In this document: positions 46,978 through 55,791 of the stretch, in pieces
How the letters are laid out: every line of letters begins with the position of its first letter
Numbering within the stretch: the first letter of the stretch is position 1
From: Lysobacter sp. CFH 32150
GTDB taxonomy: Bacteria > Pseudomonadota > Gammaproteobacteria > Xanthomonadales > Xanthomonadaceae
Length of the DNA: 64,000 nucleotides
NCBI RefSeq assembly: GCF_022758295.1
Contig: NZ_JALDWJ010000002.1
Location: forward strand, 310,001-374,000
Direction of reading: 5' to 3'
Position numbers and translations under genes: made by a program
The notes under the pieces: model-generated
The model's input: only the letters and a program-made list of their open reading frames with translations
The model's database searches: none
Told to the model about the DNA's origin: nothing

Positions 46978-47088
46978 GATCGAACTCCGGAAAGGCGGTG
47001 GCGTGCGCAGTGCCCACGCGGATAGCCGCCAGGCCCTGAAACAGCCCCGAAGTTTACCGTTTTCGGCGGCTTTCCGGTCCCCTGCCCC

Positions 47089-47117
47089 TTGCCCGTACCC
47101 CACCGCTTCCCTACAAT
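47089..47117 (+). promoter_or_regulatory. Sigma-70-like promoter of tRNA-Pro
   Basis: TTGCCC (47089-47094), a 17-nt spacer, TACAAT (47112-47117), 12 nt before the tRNA gene. Divergent from hisS. Confidence 0.65.
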
Positions 47118-47129
47118 GCGCGGCTCAGT

Positions 47130-47206
<77 letters not shown>

Positions 47207-47223
47207 ATCAATCAGGTGTTTGG

Positions 47224-47249
47224 AAAAGCCGGCCGTGTGCCGGCTTTTT
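47224..47249. terminator. Rho-independent terminator after tRNA-Pro
   Basis: AAAAGCCGG and CCGGCTTTT(T) form a 9-bp stem with a 7-nt loop, 17 nt after the tRNA. Read from the minus strand it could also terminate the contractile-injection operon, whose last stop is at 47285. Confidence 0.75.
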
Positions 47250-47284
47250 CGTAAGTCAGCAGCAAGCGCATCGCATAACGCCTG

Positions 47285-48043
47285 CTACAGCGACAGCATC
47301 ATTACCCGTAGCGCATTCGCGCTGTACAGCACGCGACGCCCGAAGTAATCGATCATGCCGGCGGTGATCGGCTGCCCTGCCTCTTTGGGCAGGCGGATGC
47401 GTGCCAGGACCACCCAGGGCTCGTCCGGGCAACCTGGGCAGGCGGGCACGGGTGGCGGCCCCTCGCGTCCCCAGTCCTGCAGTTGCCCCGCCCACTTGCC
47501 ATCGGCGGCAGCGGCCTCGACATGCGACTTCGGCAGCTCGCACAACACCTTCAACTCGAAGTCGTCGCGAATGCGCGAGTACTCGCAGAGCGACTCGTCG
47601 CAACCGCACCCCAGTGGATGCACGCGCACAGGCCGCGAATCGCATTCGGCGTGACGGATCGCCAGGTAGATCGGCTCTTGTCGTCCACGAGCACCAGCCG
47701 CACTCGCCGACGGAGGACACGGCCATGGCTGGCAGGGTTCGCGGTCGCAGATTCCGGTCGCCAGGTCGTACAGCACCGGCTCCGGCACCGGGATGTCGTC
47801 GCCTTGCGGCGCCACCACGAAACTCGGACACAACCGCACTTGCCACGGGTGCTCGGCGTCCGGCGCGGGTTCCACGATTCCACCGCACACCACGCCCCAG
47901 CCGTGCAGGAATCGATTGTGGCGCCGCATTTTCTGGCGGAAGTACTCCTGCTCCAGCGTCATGTCATCGGCAGTGATCAATTGCCGCGGGAAATAGCGCA
48001 CGCGTTCGAGCGTCTGGAGTGCGGATTTGCAATGAGCGGACAT
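47285..48043 (-). CDS. eCIS-associated protein with shared YF-EQ-NR module, 252 aa
   Basis: 252 aa; function unknown. Residues about 10-60 (ERVRYFPRQLITADDMTLEQ, RHNRFLHGWGVVCGG) form a module shared, with identical spacing, with the 481-aa and 721-aa proteins of this locus. The remainder is Cys-rich (CDREPCQPWPCPP, LGCGCDESLCEY, ACPGCPDEPW) with a beta-type core ending RRVLYSANALRVMMLSL. No signal peptide. Last gene of the operon, 15 nt after the 721-aa gene. It probably mounts on the baseplate like its relatives; whether it is structural, a fibre or a cap is not decided. Confidence 0.65.
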   Translation of the reverse strand: MSAHCKSALQTLERVRYFPRQLITADDMTLEQEYFRQKMRRHNRFLHGWGVVCGGIVEPAPDAEHPWQVRLCPSFVVAPQGDDIPVPEPVLYDLATGICDREPCQPWPCPPSASAAGARGRQEPIYLAIRHAECDSRPVRVHPLGCGCDESLCEYSRIRDDFELKVLCELPKSHVEAAAADGKWAGQLQDWGREGPPPVPACPGCPDEPWVVLARIRLPKEAGQPITAGMIDYFGRRVLYSANALRVMMLSL

Positions 48044-48058
48044 GATGGTTTCCTCTCT

Positions 48059-50224
48059 TTAGCCGACGATGAAGGCGAATTTGAAGTTCCCGCCCTCGCT
48101 GTTGTTGCCGGAAGGCAGGCCCAGTGGTTCGCCATCGAGGCGCCTGCCGTCGATGCCGGCCGCGGCAGGACGCTGGCCCGCGGTGTCTTTATCGCCGAAC
48201 AGCACGACCTTGTAATCGCCGCGACCGAACGCGCCGATTTCCGGGTGCACGGTGAACAACATCGCGTGCGTGCCGTCCGGTGTGGTCGCGCCGGGGATGA
48301 TGCCGCTGGGCAGCGGGCTGTTCCCACCCCGCACCAGCAGGCTGAACTTGGCGGGATCGTCGTTGAAACCCGGCGAGATCACCGTGGCCGCATCAACGGG
48401 CTGGGTGAAATGGAAGCGGATCGCCGTAACGCGGGTGCGTGCGGATAGCTGCACGGGGTCGCTGGGATCCGACAGCACCTTGGCCACCTGACCATCGGCG
48501 CGCAGGAACTCGACCCGCGCCACCTTCATCAAGGCTTCCTCCACCGGAGGCGGCGGTGGCGGCTCGGGCTGCTTGACCGCGACTCCCCCGCAGCACGCAT
48601 CCTGGCGTTCGGCCAGGCACAGGATCAATTCCAACAGCAGTTCGTTGCTGAGCAGGCGCGTACGGAAACTGCAGGCATCGACCTTGCCGATCGTGCCATC
48701 CGCCGACAGTTCCACCGTTGCCAGCACGATGCACGGCTTCTCGTCCGGTGCGGGACAGGGACCGGACAGCATCCGGCACAAGCGCGTGCGCAAGTCGATC
48801 GCGTCGATCACGCTGACCTTGCCTGCATCGGCATGGGTGATGACGGCACGCGCACGCTTCGGTACGGTGGCGATCGCCGTCGACCCGGCGTCCAGCGCCA
48901 CGCGCGCGACTTCCTTGGTATCGGCGCCATCGAGAATCACCACCTCGCTGGATGCACTGCCTGCTTTATGGACAATGTAGTTGTGGCGGCCATCGCTGCT
49001 GAAGGCGGCATCGATCGGCGCCAGCGTCACCGTTGAATCCTGTGCCGCGCCGCTGCTATCGAAACGGCGGATCTGGTTGGCGGTGATCGACCAGGCCGTG
49101 GTATCGCCGGCGGCGCCGGTGGCGGCCAAGGCATCGCCTGGTGCAGCCAATGGTTTTTTCCAGACCTCCGTGTCGCCGGCGGTCTCGACCAGGATCATGT
49201 TCTTGTTGCTGGCATCGGATACGAAAAGGCTCGCGTTATCCGACGACACGGCCAGGTCATCGGGCTTGTGCCCTGACAGGATTGGCTTTTCGGTCTTGCT
49301 GGCGATATCGATGCGATGGACTTTGTCGCCGGCGATCGCGTAAAGGCGTGCACCGGCGTGCGTCGCCACGCAACGGCCATAGTTTTTCTGCGTGTTGAAT
49401 GCATCGACGATGGCGGGCGGGTCGCTTTGCAAATCGACGACGACGACGCCCTTGGCATGCGTCACCAGCGCATGGCCGCCATCCGGCGCGACCGACACGC
49501 CACCAAGCGGCGCCGACAACTTGCCGGGGAATTCCTGGATGACACTGTTGCTGGCCAGATCAATTACCTGGATCACCGGCTTGCTGACGTCGTTCAACAC
49601 GACGGCGCGTTTGCCGTTGCCAGCGACGGCGACCATCCGCGGCGCGCCCCCGGTGTCGATCGTGGCAATCACTTCGTAGCTGGCCCCCTGCTCGTTCAGG
49701 GCTTCGCAGAAGTCCGCGCGCGGATCGGGCCAGCCATCGCGCACCCAGAGCTTGAACGACTCGACCACACTGCCCGCTTCGCACGCCTGCTCGTTACGAC
49801 AGTCGGTGACCATGACCGGCGCATAGTCGGCAAGGCATTCGTGATACCCCAGGCACAACGTGACCTTGTGCGCCTTGTCGCGCGCGCGGTCCTCGTGCGG
49901 CTTGCCGCATTCGCCCGGGACATGCCACGGATCGATGCAATAGCGACCCGGCACGATCACCTGGTGGCCAACGTGGTCGAACGCGACGCCCGCATTCACG
50001 CACAGCAGTTTGTCGTCGACCTCGACACCGAGCCCGCACAGCACGCCGGTGCCGACGGCGAGGCGGTTGGTCAGCATCCGATGCTGCATGCCGTAGGTCT
50101 GCTCCATGTCGAACTGCAGCACGTCCATCATCTTGCTGAAGTAGTAATGGTTGCGCTTCGGCGCCTGCAGCTTGCCGGCTGCGTTGGCGTGATGGGAATT
50201 GGATTCACAGCAGCTCATGGACAT
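48059..50224 (-). CDS. eCIS-associated beta-propeller protein with shared N-terminal module, 721 aa
   Basis: 721 aa. The shared module occupies about residues 25-95 (NHYYFSKMMDVLQFDMEQTY, NRLAVGTGVLCGLGVEVD). Residues about 185-490 are a YVTN/NHL-type beta-propeller (VIATIDTGGAPRMVAVAGNG, AVVLNDVSKPVIQVIDLASN, and similar repeats). A poly-Pro linker (PEPPPPPPVEEA, about 575) leads to a C-terminal Ig/SbsA-like domain (about 590-721, QLSARTRVTAIRFHFTQPVD). No signal peptide, consistent with a particle component released by lysis. Propellers in tail fibres usually bind surfaces, so a receptor-binding arm is my inference. Starts MSMSCCESNSHHANAAGK; only 4 nt from the gpI-like gene. Confidence 0.68.
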   Translation of the reverse strand: MSMSCCESNSHHANAAGKLQAPKRNHYYFSKMMDVLQFDMEQTYGMQHRMLTNRLAVGTGVLCGLGVEVDDKLLCVNAGVAFDHVGHQVIVPGRYCIDPWHVPGECGKPHEDRARDKAHKVTLCLGYHECLADYAPVMVTDCRNEQACEAGSVVESFKLWVRDGWPDPRADFCEALNEQGASYEVIATIDTGGAPRMVAVAGNGKRAVVLNDVSKPVIQVIDLASNSVIQEFPGKLSAPLGGVSVAPDGGHALVTHAKGVVVVDLQSDPPAIVDAFNTQKNYGRCVATHAGARLYAIAGDKVHRIDIASKTEKPILSGHKPDDLAVSSDNASLFVSDASNKNMILVETAGDTEVWKKPLAAPGDALAATGAAGDTTAWSITANQIRRFDSSGAAQDSTVTLAPIDAAFSSDGRHNYIVHKAGSASSEVVILDGADTKEVARVALDAGSTAIATVPKRARAVITHADAGKVSVIDAIDLRTRLCRMLSGPCPAPDEKPCIVLATVELSADGTIGKVDACSFRTRLLSNELLLELILCLAERQDACCGGVAVKQPEPPPPPPVEEALMKVARVEFLRADGQVAKVLSDPSDPVQLSARTRVTAIRFHFTQPVDAATVISPGFNDDPAKFSLLVRGGNSPLPSGIIPGATTPDGTHAMLFTVHPEIGAFGRGDYKVVLFGDKDTAGQRPAAAGIDGRRLDGEPLGLPSGNNSEGGNFKFAFIVG

Positions 50225-50228
50225 GCTC

Positions 50229-52325
50229 CTATCCGAGGACTATTCCGCGACCGATGCGGGCGTGTTGCCCGACGGTGCCTGTGGGCGGCGGCGTACCGCC
50301 TAAATGTGCGTCGTGGCCGAGGTTGCTTTCTGACAAGCGCAGCGGTTCGCCTTCACCCGCGATCACGGCATCCACGCCGATGCGTGCAGCCATGCCGATG
50401 CGCATCTCGGGTTCCAGGAAACAGATCTCGCAGCCGACATGCGCCGGTTTTTCCGCTTCGACGACTTCATGCAGGCGGGCACGCAGGTTGGGGTCGTCGG
50501 CCTGACCAGGCGGCACCAGGATCGTGATGCGATGCGCATGGTCGTCGAACAGCACCGACCCCAGGTCGGCGCGCGGCATTGGACGATCCGTGCCGACGAT
50601 GCTGTGGCCGACCACGATCCGCTCCGGCGCCTTGCATCCCCATGCCGGATCGGTGCGTTTGAGGATCGTCGGGTCCGGTACCGACATCCCGTCGGCGGAC
50701 GCCGATGGCAGTGCGGTATCGAACCCCAGTGCCGATTCATTGCCGAGCCGCCAGATGCGGCGCAACGCGTGCCACTCGACCAGGCGCGGACGCAAGCCGG
50801 TGTGCAGATGCACGAAGGCCAGCAACCCAGCGACCGTGCCGCGCTTGCGTGCGTAGTCGTAAGCGCGTGCCAGCACGTCGCGGCGCGCTTGCGACGGGAG
50901 ATCGCCGGGTACGTCGAAAGCCAGCCAATCGGCAAGCCACGGCAACGCTGCGATGGGAACGAAGTCGGGCGCAGCCAGGCGCGGCAGGTCGGCGATGATC
51001 GTTTCGGCGTCGCCCATCTCGCTGCGCGCCAATGCCAGCAATCGCATCAGCACGGTGTCGGCGTCCTGCTCGGCGTAAACCGACGGCAACCATTGCCGGT
51101 AATCCTCGTCGGCGGTCGCCGCCTGCACCTGCTTCAGCGACGGTCCTTCACCCTTCGACCCGGCGTACAAACGCGCGCGCAACCATAGGAAACGACGCTG
51201 GCCGGGTCCAGGCATCGCATTGCTGGCCAGGGTCGCCAGCAGGACATCGTTCGCCGGGGCGGTGAGCCACTCGTTGGCAGCCGGTGGTGGCACTGCCGTG
51301 TCGGAGAAAAACACCGAAAATTCGATGCGCGCGGTTCCAGGGACGACGACATCCAGCGCCGCACGTTCCCAATCGCTGCGCTCGCCGGCGTCCAGCGGGC
51401 CGGCGAGCAATTCGCCCGCGGCCGCCACGCCCGCATTCGCGCAGGCGACGATCACTTGATCGTCCATGCCCGGCTTGATGTAGAGCGCGCCGTCGTCGCC
51501 GATCGCCAATGCAGTCACCGGTCCGCGATAACCCGGCAACCGGCCGAGCGAGATATCGCCCTCGAAAGCGAAGATCGAGCCGCTGTGCGCATCTGCCACA
51601 TAGGCGCGTGTGCCGTTGATGGCCAAGGCCCGTGGTTTCCAACCCGTTTCCGGTGCCGGCAACGCCGGCCCTGCAGTGCCGTCTTCGGCGAACCGCTGGA
51701 CGGTGTCATTGCTGGCGTCGCTGACCCACAACACGCCATCGTTGCCGAGCGCCAGGAACACAGGCAATTGCAACTGCGCCGACAGCGCATCGCCATAATC
51801 CGTGTCGGGCGCGCCGTCGGCGTGCAGGCGGTAAATGCGCTTGGTGCCGTGATCGAGCACGTACAGGCGGCCTTGCGTGTCGATGGCGACCCCGCGCGGC
51901 TCGGTGAAAGGACCATGGAGATCGCGCAGCAGAGTGAGCGTCTCCACGCGATACATCAGCATCCTCGCGTGGCCACTGTCGGCCACCGCGAGCCCATGCG
52001 ATCCATAGGCAAGGCCGCGCGGACCTTCGAAACCCAGGCCATCCGCGCAGTCGTAGACGACGGGCGCGACCACGGCCCGATCGCAACAGAAGTCGTCACG
52101 GAAAATCACGCGCCCGTGCGCGGTGTCGGCAACGAACAAGCCCAGGCAGGGCGCGATAGCGAGGCCCGAAGCGTCGACTTCGTACGGCGGTGGCAGGACC
52201 ACCGGCGTGGGCGTTTGCGGCAGGGGTTGCAACGTCAGCACGCCATCGTCATCGGCGACCAGCGCGGTCAACGCCGCTTGCCAGGAGCGGCGGTCGCGCA
52301 GCAAGGCATGCCGGGTCGGATACAT
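50229..52325 (-). CDS. NHL beta-propeller fused to gpI-like phage tail domain (Afp12-like)
   Basis: 698 aa. Residues about 50-300 form six NHL-type blades (GLFVADTAHGRVIF, GLAVADSGHARMLMY, GRLYVLDHGTKRIYRL, GVLWVSDASNDTVQRF, AYVADAHSGSIFAF, GALYIKPGMDDQVIV). A beta linker follows. Residues about 410-620 match the TIGR02242/gpI tail-protein domain (DYRQWLPSVYAEQDADTVLM, IAALPWLADWLAFDVPGDLP, YDYARKRGTVAGLLAFVHLH, LRPRLVEWHALRRIWRLG), which links baseplate wedge to fibre. The C-terminus has short hexapeptide-like turns (RIGMAARIGVDAVIAGEGEP). Propeller plus gpI in one chain is the notable feature. Packed within 3-4 nt of both neighbours. Confidence 0.78.
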   Translation of the reverse strand: MYPTRHALLRDRRSWQAALTALVADDDGVLTLQPLPQTPTPVVLPPPYEVDASGLAIAPCLGLFVADTAHGRVIFRDDFCCDRAVVAPVVYDCADGLGFEGPRGLAYGSHGLAVADSGHARMLMYRVETLTLLRDLHGPFTEPRGVAIDTQGRLYVLDHGTKRIYRLHADGAPDTDYGDALSAQLQLPVFLALGNDGVLWVSDASNDTVQRFAEDGTAGPALPAPETGWKPRALAINGTRAYVADAHSGSIFAFEGDISLGRLPGYRGPVTALAIGDDGALYIKPGMDDQVIVACANAGVAAAGELLAGPLDAGERSDWERAALDVVVPGTARIEFSVFFSDTAVPPPAANEWLTAPANDVLLATLASNAMPGPGQRRFLWLRARLYAGSKGEGPSLKQVQAATADEDYRQWLPSVYAEQDADTVLMRLLALARSEMGDAETIIADLPRLAAPDFVPIAALPWLADWLAFDVPGDLPSQARRDVLARAYDYARKRGTVAGLLAFVHLHTGLRPRLVEWHALRRIWRLGNESALGFDTALPSASADGMSVPDPTILKRTDPAWGCKAPERIVVGHSIVGTDRPMPRADLGSVLFDDHAHRITILVPPGQADDPNLRARLHEVVEAEKPAHVGCEICFLEPEMRIGMAARIGVDAVIAGEGEPLRLSESNLGHDAHLGGTPPPTGTVGQHARIGRGIVLG

Positions 52326-52328
52326 GGC

Positions 52329-53774
52329 CTAGCTCACGTACAGGTTGTAGTGGAGCTGACCGCCGCCGCTAGCGACAGCAAAGATGAGCGTGTGCGATGT
52401 CCCCGGACTCAGGTCGACACCATCGATCTGACGCAGGTCGATCGGGCCCGTCCCGTTCTTGACCAGTTCGTGATTGCTGCCGCCGTCACCCAGCTCGGCC
52501 CAGTTGCCGGGGTTCAAGGCCTCCAGCTGCACCAGTATCTGTGCGGTGATGTCGGTACCGTCAAACGAAACCTGGAGTGCCTTGAGATGCGAACGCGAGG
52601 TCCCGGTGCGTGTGCTGATATCGGTGACGCCAGTATTCGCGGCGGATGAGGTGATCTTGTGGTCGTGTTCCCACTCGTTGAGCTTCTCGTTGAGCTTCAA
52701 CTCCTCCAATCCATGGCCGTGATCGCCGACGCCGTCGATGAATGACGTCGTTGGCACGTAATCGGCATCTGCTGTCTCGAGGCTTGTGCTGCCATCGGAC
52801 TCCGTATGCAAAACATGGTTGTGCGCGCCGGAATCCTTCAGCTTGAAACTGTCGACTTCGTGGGTATGTCGCAAGTCCTTCTTGACCTTGTCGCTCGTGG
52901 ACGTGATCACGTGCGTGTGCTTGCCCATCTCGGTGTAGTACAGGGTCGAAAATTTGAACCCCTGCAGGTACAACAGCGCGGTATCCGGATAGCCGCCTTC
53001 GATATGGAACTGCAGGACCTTTGAATTGTCCTTGTCGATGTCCTTCTCGCCTTCGAGGCTGATCGGGATCGTCGTCGGCGGCTTGGACGCGGACGCATAA
53101 CGCCGCATGCCCGACTTGACGTTGATCACCTTGCACTGCGCGTCCAGTTCGATCTGCGCCAGGAGGATCTTCCCCGACGATTCTGTTGGCCATGTGTCCT
53201 GGAACATCAGCAACGGTTCGCTGCGTATCCGCGACGGCGCACCCCAGGCATACGCTTCCGAACCCGTAGCACCGCATTGGCAGCCTTTGCCGGACTTGCA
53301 ACCGCTGCAGCCGCAACCGCCGTTGCAACTGTTGGTCTCCAGGGGCGATCGGGTGCATCCGCACGCATCCAGCCCGTTGTCGTAAACCCCCTGCACCCGG
53401 CAACCGTCGCTCTGCGGCGCGACTTTTTCTTCGCGATAGGCGATCACCAGGTAATTGCCGAACGTGACGCCATCCGCGCGACGCGGCGTGCCGCATGCCA
53501 TCACCTTCCGTTCGTTGAGCAGGATGGTTTCGCGGCCCAACCAATCCAGCGCCAGGCCAGGGCTCACGATCACCGCATGGGTGTCGACCGGATCGGGCGT
53601 GACTTCCAGCCCCGCGCCGATTCCGGGGGAGTACAGCGAGCGGTTGAGCCAGCGCCGCACGCGCATGTGGTAGGCCTGTTCGAGTCGGAAATCGATCGCC
53701 TCGAGACGCTGGCTGTTGAAGTAGTTGAGCCTCTCGAGCGGATCTTCGGGGAGCAGAAGCTTAGGGGCATTCAT
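52329..53774 (-). CDS. eCIS fibre-like protein: shared module, Cys cluster and five HxH motifs, 481 aa
   Basis: 481 aa from the ATG giving MNAPKLLLPEDPLERLNYFN; upstream extension rejected. Module at about 15-90 (YFNSQRLEAIDFRLEQAYHM, NRSLYSPGIGAGLEV). Nine cysteines lie in residues 125-167 (CGC, CNGGCGCSGCKSGKGCQCG), a likely metal site. Residues 280-375 carry five HxH motifs (HTH 286, HTH 303, HNH 318, HGH 352, HDH 370) in repeats such as GKHTHVI, LRHTHEVDS and GAHNHVLH. Phage T4 gp37 uses HxH motifs to chelate iron in a trimeric fibre needle. The C-terminus (about 380-481) may be the tip. Overlaps the upstream baseplate gene by 14 nt. Confidence 0.7.
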   Translation of the reverse strand: MNAPKLLLPEDPLERLNYFNSQRLEAIDFRLEQAYHMRVRRWLNRSLYSPGIGAGLEVTPDPVDTHAVIVSPGLALDWLGRETILLNERKVMACGTPRRADGVTFGNYLVIAYREEKVAPQSDGCRVQGVYDNGLDACGCTRSPLETNSCNGGCGCSGCKSGKGCQCGATGSEAYAWGAPSRIRSEPLLMFQDTWPTESSGKILLAQIELDAQCKVINVKSGMRRYASASKPPTTIPISLEGEKDIDKDNSKVLQFHIEGGYPDTALLYLQGFKFSTLYYTEMGKHTHVITSTSDKVKKDLRHTHEVDSFKLKDSGAHNHVLHTESDGSTSLETADADYVPTTSFIDGVGDHGHGLEELKLNEKLNEWEHDHKITSSAANTGVTDISTRTGTSRSHLKALQVSFDGTDITAQILVQLEALNPGNWAELGDGGSNHELVKNGTGPIDLRQIDGVDLSPGTSHTLIFAVASGGGQLHYNLYVS

Positions 53775-55791
53775 GCGGATGACTCCTATCGATGAGGCGT
53801 AATGGCGATGCGCCGACGATCGCGAGGCGATGCGCGCCTGGCGCAGGCAGACTGTCCTTGCACAAAGGCGCATTGCCGCAACGCGGTTCGTCGTCGCCCT
53901 CGATTTGCAGGCCAAGGCCAGTGACGCTGGTCACGCCGGGCAAGGCGGCCAGCAGAGCGAGCACTTCGCTGCGATACACATCGCGCCCGACCGGCCAGCC
54001 CTCGCCCGCCGGCCCACCGCGCAACGGATTGAGATACGTGTCGATCGCCGTTATCGCGGCTTCGCGCAACACATCGAGATCGGCACCCCGGTCGGCATGC
54101 AGCTTGGCGACCACGCGCACCGTGACGTAGGTCGGCGCGACCACATGCAACTCGGTACCGGGACTGCGTCGGCGCGTCAGCTGGCGATGCACGGCGGCAC
54201 GCATGCCATCGGTCGGCATCGGTCGCGGGCCCCGGCAATCCGGGATCACCACCACGCTGATGCTGCCGGCCGCGCGGAAACATGGCAGCACGGGGAAATG
54301 ATCGGCGAGCGCGCGTACGCGGCCGACCGGCACGCCTGGCGTCTCCAGCGCGATGCGTTCGAAGTCCGCCAGCGTCAATGCGACCGACACTTTGCGTGTG
54401 GCTTCTATCGCACGTGCGACCGCGGCCTTGAGCGATTCTGCTTCGGTACCGCCGAAGGCTGCGAACGGCTGTTGCAAGGCCAGCGTCGGTGCCAGTAGCG
54501 ACCAATTCGGCACCAACGCCTGGTTGTGCGCATCGTCCAGCCAGACTTCGAGCGAACGCGCCTGCACGTTTCCAGGCGTGGAGCCGCCAATCTGGTATCG
54601 CATCTCCAGCGTCGACTGCGCCGCCGCCACCGTACCGCGGCGTCCATTGCCGAATTCGATCGAACCGCGTTCCGGCACGACGAGGTAATCGCGGTCGTGC
54701 GGACCACTGACGTCCCATTCGCGTACTTCGCGCCAATCGCTCTGGACGTCGGCTCCCAGCGTGACCGTCAACTGCGTGCTGCCGGCGACCACCGGCGATT
54801 GCGGCAAGGCATAGCGTTGCTGCGCATGGCCACGGCTGGTGCCGAGCAGCGCGATGGGCGCGTCGGCGGCATGCGCGGCGGGTATGGCGTTGATGGCGAT
54901 GCGGCTCAGGGCCGATGCGCATTCGAAGTTGCCGCGCAAGATCCGGCAGCGCACGAAATGCAGGGCCGGATCGAGGCCATCGGTAGCCCCGTCGCCTGGC
55001 GCCTGGTCCGCGGGCACATCGAAGCGAATCGACCCGCTCAGCGTGAGGGCACGGGTCTCATCGACGATATTCGGCAATGCTTTCCACGTGCCATCCGTTG
55101 CGAAGTATTCCCAGGCCGTGCGCACGTCGTAATGCAGCCACCACGGTGGGTTATCGCGTACCGTGACTGCGCAGGTTTCGCTGCGCTCGCGTTCGACCTC
55201 TTCGTATTCTGCGACCAGACGTCGACGCGTGTCGGCATCGGCTTCCGGCGTCGGCGTCCAGGCGTGCCAGCACACGCTGCTCGTCGCGAACGGCGCATCG
55301 AAGCCGAAGTAACAGGCAGTCCCCGGTTTGGCGTCGATGCCGAATGGCAGGAACGTCGCAGACCCTGTTTCGTTGAGCAGGATGACATCGTCGCCGGCGC
55401 CATTGATGATGGCGACCAGCTTGGCCGCTGTGAGATCCACCGCTGCAGTGGTCTGGAAGACCGGTCCGTCTCCGGCCACGCGCAACTGCAAACCCGCGGG
55501 CAAGGACTGCTGTGCAGCCGTCGCGATCGTCACGACGGCCTGCGCTACCTGCGCCGGGGCCGGTGTGATGCCGACCAGGCGCAGGAAGCCGCGGATCGCT
55601 TCGTCCGGCGTGCGATCCAACCGATACAGGCCCATCTCGCACAACCAGGCCAACAACTCGATCTGGGTGATGCCGGGATCGGACACATTGTGATCGGTCC
55701 ACGCCGGGGCCGCGCGCGGCAACAAGTTGCGACTTTCGTCGACCAGCTGCTCGAAGGTGCGATCGTCGAGGATGGGTTTAGGCAGCGGCAT
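53761..55791 (-). CDS. Baseplate assembly protein J-like (TIGR02243/Afp11-type), 676 aa
   Basis: 676 aa. Starts MPLPKPILDDRTFEQLVDES with AWTDHNVSDPGITQIELLAW, the N-terminal signature of putative baseplate assembly proteins. The central part is beta-rich; the C-terminal half (about 440-640) has the baseplate-J pattern FERIALETPGVPVGRVRALA, VVVIPDCRGPRPMPTDGMRA, TYVTVRVVAKLHADRGADLD and LLAALPGVTSVTGLGLQIEG. A wedge component comparable to T4 gp6/P2 gpJ. Overlaps the larger J protein upstream by 14 nt and the fibre-like gene downstream by 14 nt. Confidence 0.83.
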   Translation of the reverse strand: MPLPKPILDDRTFEQLVDESRNLLPRAAPAWTDHNVSDPGITQIELLAWLCEMGLYRLDRTPDEAIRGFLRLVGITPAPAQVAQAVVTIATAAQQSLPAGLQLRVAGDGPVFQTTAAVDLTAAKLVAIINGAGDDVILLNETGSATFLPFGIDAKPGTACYFGFDAPFATSSVCWHAWTPTPEADADTRRRLVAEYEEVERERSETCAVTVRDNPPWWLHYDVRTAWEYFATDGTWKALPNIVDETRALTLSGSIRFDVPADQAPGDGATDGLDPALHFVRCRILRGNFECASALSRIAINAIPAAHAADAPIALLGTSRGHAQQRYALPQSPVVAGSTQLTVTLGADVQSDWREVREWDVSGPHDRDYLVVPERGSIEFGNGRRGTVAAAQSTLEMRYQIGGSTPGNVQARSLEVWLDDAHNQALVPNWSLLAPTLALQQPFAAFGGTEAESLKAAVARAIEATRKVSVALTLADFERIALETPGVPVGRVRALADHFPVLPCFRAAGSISVVVIPDCRGPRPMPTDGMRAAVHRQLTRRRSPGTELHVVAPTYVTVRVVAKLHADRGADLDVLREAAITAIDTYLNPLRGGPAGEGWPVGRDVYRSEVLALLAALPGVTSVTGLGLQIEGDDEPRCGNAPLCKDSLPAPGAHRLAIVGASPLRLIDRSHPHECP

